Below are positions 60,990-64,000 of a stretch of 64,000 nt of DNA, piece after piece. The translations under genes and the position numbers were made by a program. This DNA is from Opisthocomus hoazin (lineage: Eukaryota; Chordata; Aves; Opisthocomiformes; Opisthocomidae): the NCBI RefSeq assembly GCF_030867145.1, contig NC_134415.1, positions 17,958,417-18,022,416 of the forward strand, in the 5' to 3' direction. Below the pieces are notes generated by a model. The model searched no databases and had not been told where the DNA came from. It saw only the letters and a list, made by a program, of their open reading frames with translations. The first letter of the stretch is position 1. Every line of letters begins with the position of its first letter.

Positions 60990-61990
60990 GATCTGTATTG
61001 GTTTGTAGATTAATAAAAAATGTGGTAAAGGCGAATAGTTGGTAAGGTGGCAATATTTGCAAATGACAAATATGCTTTGTCAAATCTAAAGAAAGATGCG
61101 AGGAATCAACCGCATAAGGGTGTAAAGTTTCTTGTAACATTTGCACGTTTGAAGTATTCATTTGAAGTATTCATTTGTGTTCCCAGGTTCAAAATGAGAA
61201 AGATTTGATGTCCTCCTAGGCTGCAGTCTACATCCTTGTAGTGCCATGCTCCTCTGCGGTCAAACAGTGCTCTCCATTTGTTGGGGCATGTATAGGGAGT
61301 AGAGTGGAGTTTCTTACTAAAACCGGTGTGAGATCAGTATGTAAGCGCATTATGTCCAGGACATTGTGTTCAGTTCTGTATTCAAAGAAAATTATAGCAG
61401 AAATCAAAGGGGTCCAGAAATAGTCAGCACAGTTGTTTCAAGGCATAGCATAACTTTCATGTAGGAAGCAAATTAGAAGGCAGGTGTATTTATTTTAGAA
61501 ATCATATGAATAAAATAGTCATTCAAAATAGTTAGAATAAATTATGTAGAAAAGAAAATTCAGTGTTCCTATTTACCTTGTCTTTCACACTCCAGCACCA
61601 AAGGCACATCTCATTAAGCTGAGCGATATGGAAAGTATGCCATCAAAGGGAATACTTTTCCTCAGGCATCTTCTTTCACCTGTGGAAATCTCTGCTACAA
61701 GATATCTCTGAGGTGTGGGGTGTGGAAGGATTTAAATAAGAAGGAGATACTTGTGGATATTGAAATTTTCCAGATTTACAATAGGAGAAGTTAAGATAGA
61801 AATGATGAATATAGAAGATTCACACTATAGCATGTAAGCCAACTGCTAATGAGGGTGCTAGGGAAGATATTTCCCTAAGCAATGGTTATCCTTAACTGTC
61901 CAGCGTGAAGTCCTGTGAGCCTTCCTTTGTAGCTTCTGGTACTCACCAGTACGAAAGACGAAATACCAAACAAATGGATAATTGGCCAGA
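60990..61990 (+). mobile_element. Ancient CR1/L3-like LINE relic with reverse transcriptase remnants
   Basis: Several blocks in the correct LINE order appear on the plus strand. Near 61041 GKVAIFANDKYAL resembles the GKVAKFADDTKLL box of CR1 reverse transcriptases. Near 61365 is GTGTTCAGTTCTGTATTCAA with GGGGTCCAGAAATAG, matching the conserved 'VQFWSP...RVQR' coding region. A block near 61660-61760 corresponds to the 'LPQ...EVFK' stretch, with GATTTAAATAAGAAGGAGAT. Near 61920 is CTTTGTAGCTTCTGGTACTC followed by a degenerate TACTGGACTAGATGGA-type end near 61962. No long frame survives. The AT-richness and divergence suggest an old, pre-avian copy. The family name (CR1 or L3) is uncertain. Confidence 0.6.
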
Positions 61991-62419
61991 TCAGAAGTGG
62001 CATTTCCTGTGTTCTTGAACCTTCTTCTCCTCTGTTTCTTTCTAACCTCAAGGCCACCCTTCTTGTCATCTAAAGTGCATGGAGGTACCGCTGAATCATT
62101 TAACATTTCTATTGGTGTTTTTTTGGTTCTTTTAAGCAATTGAACTCACGGTGCCCAGGATCAGGCTCACTGCCAATTTTGACTTGACCTGGTCACAATT
62201 TTGCAAGCACTGTCAATGCCAGAGCGACAAATGGAATGGAAATTTTAATGATGTTAATGAATAAAAGTTTAAGATGTGCTTCCTGCACCTGGGCAGCAAA
62301 AGTGCATTTATAATTGCTTGCCAAACAAGCCTCCTGGCTGCATTCTATCTGCCTCAGGCAAGCAGTTAACTGAGGTTCTCTTCTTTCACCAAGATTATTT
62401 TTGAGCGAATACTTCTGCT

Positions 62420-62478
62420 AGTGAAAGGTATTAGACTGACAGCTCTGGAGACTGAAGTCTTCTATTATGTGACAGAAA
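62420..62478 (+). repeat. Unnamed ancient dispersed repeat, copy 2
   Basis: Partner of the segment at 51900. It lies directly beside the CR1-like tail at 62500, so the shared segment may be part of an unrecognised LINE 3' region. Confidence 0.5.
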
Positions 62479-62499
62479 TGAAAAAATCTGTAACAACAG

Positions 62500-62570
62500 T
62501 TTTTATTAGGTCACCTAGTTCATTGCTCTGTCAACACAGGGTTGTTCTCTATAATACATTCTTGAGTGAT
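62500..62570 (-). mobile_element. Ancient CR1-like tail, minus orientation
   Basis: The plus strand segment with GGTCACCTAGTTCATTGCTC and CAGGGTTGTTCTCTATAATA reads like the reversed CR1 3' region (GGTCATCTAGTCCATCCCCC, then CAGGATTGTTCCCTACAGTA). Strongly decayed. Confidence 0.5.
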
Positions 62571-62959
62571 TTTTTTTCCCCCACTTCCTCCCACTGCCGC
62601 TCTTTAATACAAATCTCTAGGTCTCTTCCATTCCGCTGTGTGCAGCTCTGATCCCTACCAGTCTCTTCCAAACTGACATTGTAGAAAAACCCTTTTGTAT
62701 GCATGTGCATCTTCCAGGCTCCAAAAGTACATTAGAGAAGGGGCAACAAGAGAGTTTGGAACCAGCAGTTAAGATACTGAGGAAATGTCAGATAGGTAGC
62801 AATTTCTGTGGGCCAGTGTTTTTCCTCATAGACACCTCCTGAAAGGAGACTTCAGATCAAAGTTCTTTCCCTTGCCCTAATGCTAATACAGTATTGGTAT
62901 TGTTTGGATGACCACCACCTTTTTACCAGCGGAGCACCCTGAGAATGCATCATGGCAAT

Positions 62960-63065
62960 GTTGCTGCTGTTTAAAGAAAGAGAACTGAGTCACAGAGGGC
63001 TTAAGTTACTTGTCTGAGCTCCCAGTGGGTGAAATGTGTCTAGATTCCTCCCTACCTTCTAGCTC
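62960..63065 (-). mobile_element. MIR/CORE-SINE-like relic, minus orientation
   Basis: GAACTGAGTCACAGAGGGCT followed by TAAGTTACTTGTCTGAGCTC matches the reversed MIR core GAAACTGAGGCACAGAGAGG, TTAAGTRACTTGCCCAAGGT. Upstream and downstream limits are unclear. Confidence 0.6.
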
Positions 63066-64000
63066 AACCCCTTAAAGCCTCTTTGGGGACTGGTTCAGCA
63101 AAACTCAACTACCAGTGAATCTTTGTCTGCATAACAGCATGGTGGTCCCATACCAATGTAGTAAGACCAGAAAAGCCCTGGGCTCAAAGAGTTCATCCAA
63201 GGAACATAAAGTCCTAGTCAAGTTCTGCATTGCACAGATTTCCAGGCATTCCACCGTCCTCTGAGCCCCTTCTCCCCTTGCATATTGCCAGAGTGCTGGA
63301 TTTATTGCCCTGGTATTGTAACATATGGGTATTTCTTCCAGGATAGGTCCTTCCCTTGTATCAAAGTTAAATCAACAAAGAGATGAAAACCGGAGCCTGC
63401 TTAGCCTGGTGAGAAGAGTCTGACAGCTGTTGCTATTTAGTACAAGAATGGGAATGGGAGCAGAAACTACAGTAGGGATGACCAGTTTACAGAGATGCAT
63501 TTTATCTCAGTTCTGAAATCTTGTATCTACAAATCATTCCAGCAGCCAGCAGCAATTACAAGACACCCTTTCTTATCAAACTCCCTTTGTGCTACCAATT
63601 CTTCTACTCGATCAGACTAGACAGCTTCCTCCAGAGAGGCACCCTGAAACCCCTTAACTTCAAAGCAGCATTATATCAGTATACAAAATGGCCAAGACTA
63701 CTGTCCTGACATGATCCAGTTTGATTAGCATTTGGGTTCCTGCCATTTAATTCTATACGTCGGGTTTATAAAGGAACCTTAGCTGGCTTAGCTGTGTCAA
63801 AGAGTAACCAGGTGTGCTCAGCAGGGAAATTACAACTGACATTCGTTGCTGTGATAGTGCACATGGATAGATCCTAGATTGTGTGCTAAAAAACACAGGG
63901 CATTTTCTGTTCTTGCTTACCTTAGAGACCATATATCCATCATGCAGTGCAGCTCACGCAGAAATTTCCAGGCTTGCAAGCCATGACTTAGCTGTGGTTT

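Noticed and set aside
1..64000. CRISPR arrays, bacterial operons, rRNA or tRNA genes
   Set aside because: No regularly spaced direct repeats, no operon structure and no RNA gene signatures were seen. The sequence is vertebrate nuclear DNA.

Overview
The window looks like nuclear DNA of a bird. It carries several CR1 LINE fragments in the 3'-anchored, 5'-truncated form typical of avian genomes, the 3' end of one being the tandem ATCACAGA/ATCATAGA type. It also has a low density of young repeats, a few very old SINE/LINE relics, sharply bounded CpG islands and no bacterial-style gene packing. I could not identify the species.

The one protein-coding exon I can name with confidence is on the minus strand at 36899-36965: 22 codons plus one base of a signal peptide ending in RGQGVY, followed by a consensus splice donor. 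This matches the first coding exon of an MDGA-family gene (MAM domain-containing GPI anchor protein), most likely MDGA1. It sits inside a CpG island of about 3.4 kb (about 36.0-39.4 kb), which should be the gene's promoter. Everything from 36898 down to 1 is then MDGA1 intron 1, more than 36 kb long and still open at the window edge. Everything above about 39.5 kb is upstream intergenic DNA, in which I see no other gene.

Intron 1 (1-36898) contains MIR/CORE-SINE-like relics, a 0.93-kb CR1 copy (7.7-8.6 kb), an older CR1 tail (19.4-19.7 kb), a decayed Ty3/gypsy-type integrase fragment (25.3-25.8 kb), and a second small CpG island at 30.2-30.7 kb. At the left edge of that island is a plus-strand core promoter arrangement: GC box, TATA box, a perfect initiator, an ATG and a consensus 5' splice site within 130 bp. 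This predicts an uncharacterised transcript running antisense to MDGA1 towards its promoter. The intron also has AT-rich blocks dense in homeodomain-type sites, including a pair of TAATCT sites one helical turn apart.

The upstream region (39.5-64 kb) contains a roughly 70-bp GC-rich segment present twice, 1.83 kb apart, beside a 46-bp tandem duplication. It also has a GA microsatellite, a second CR1 copy (52.6-53.2 kb), a 1-kb strongly decayed CR1/L3-like element with remnants of reverse transcriptase (61.0-62.0 kb), and further ancient SINE and LINE tails. Most of the remaining sequence shows no gene. The long open frames in the CpG islands are composition artefacts.
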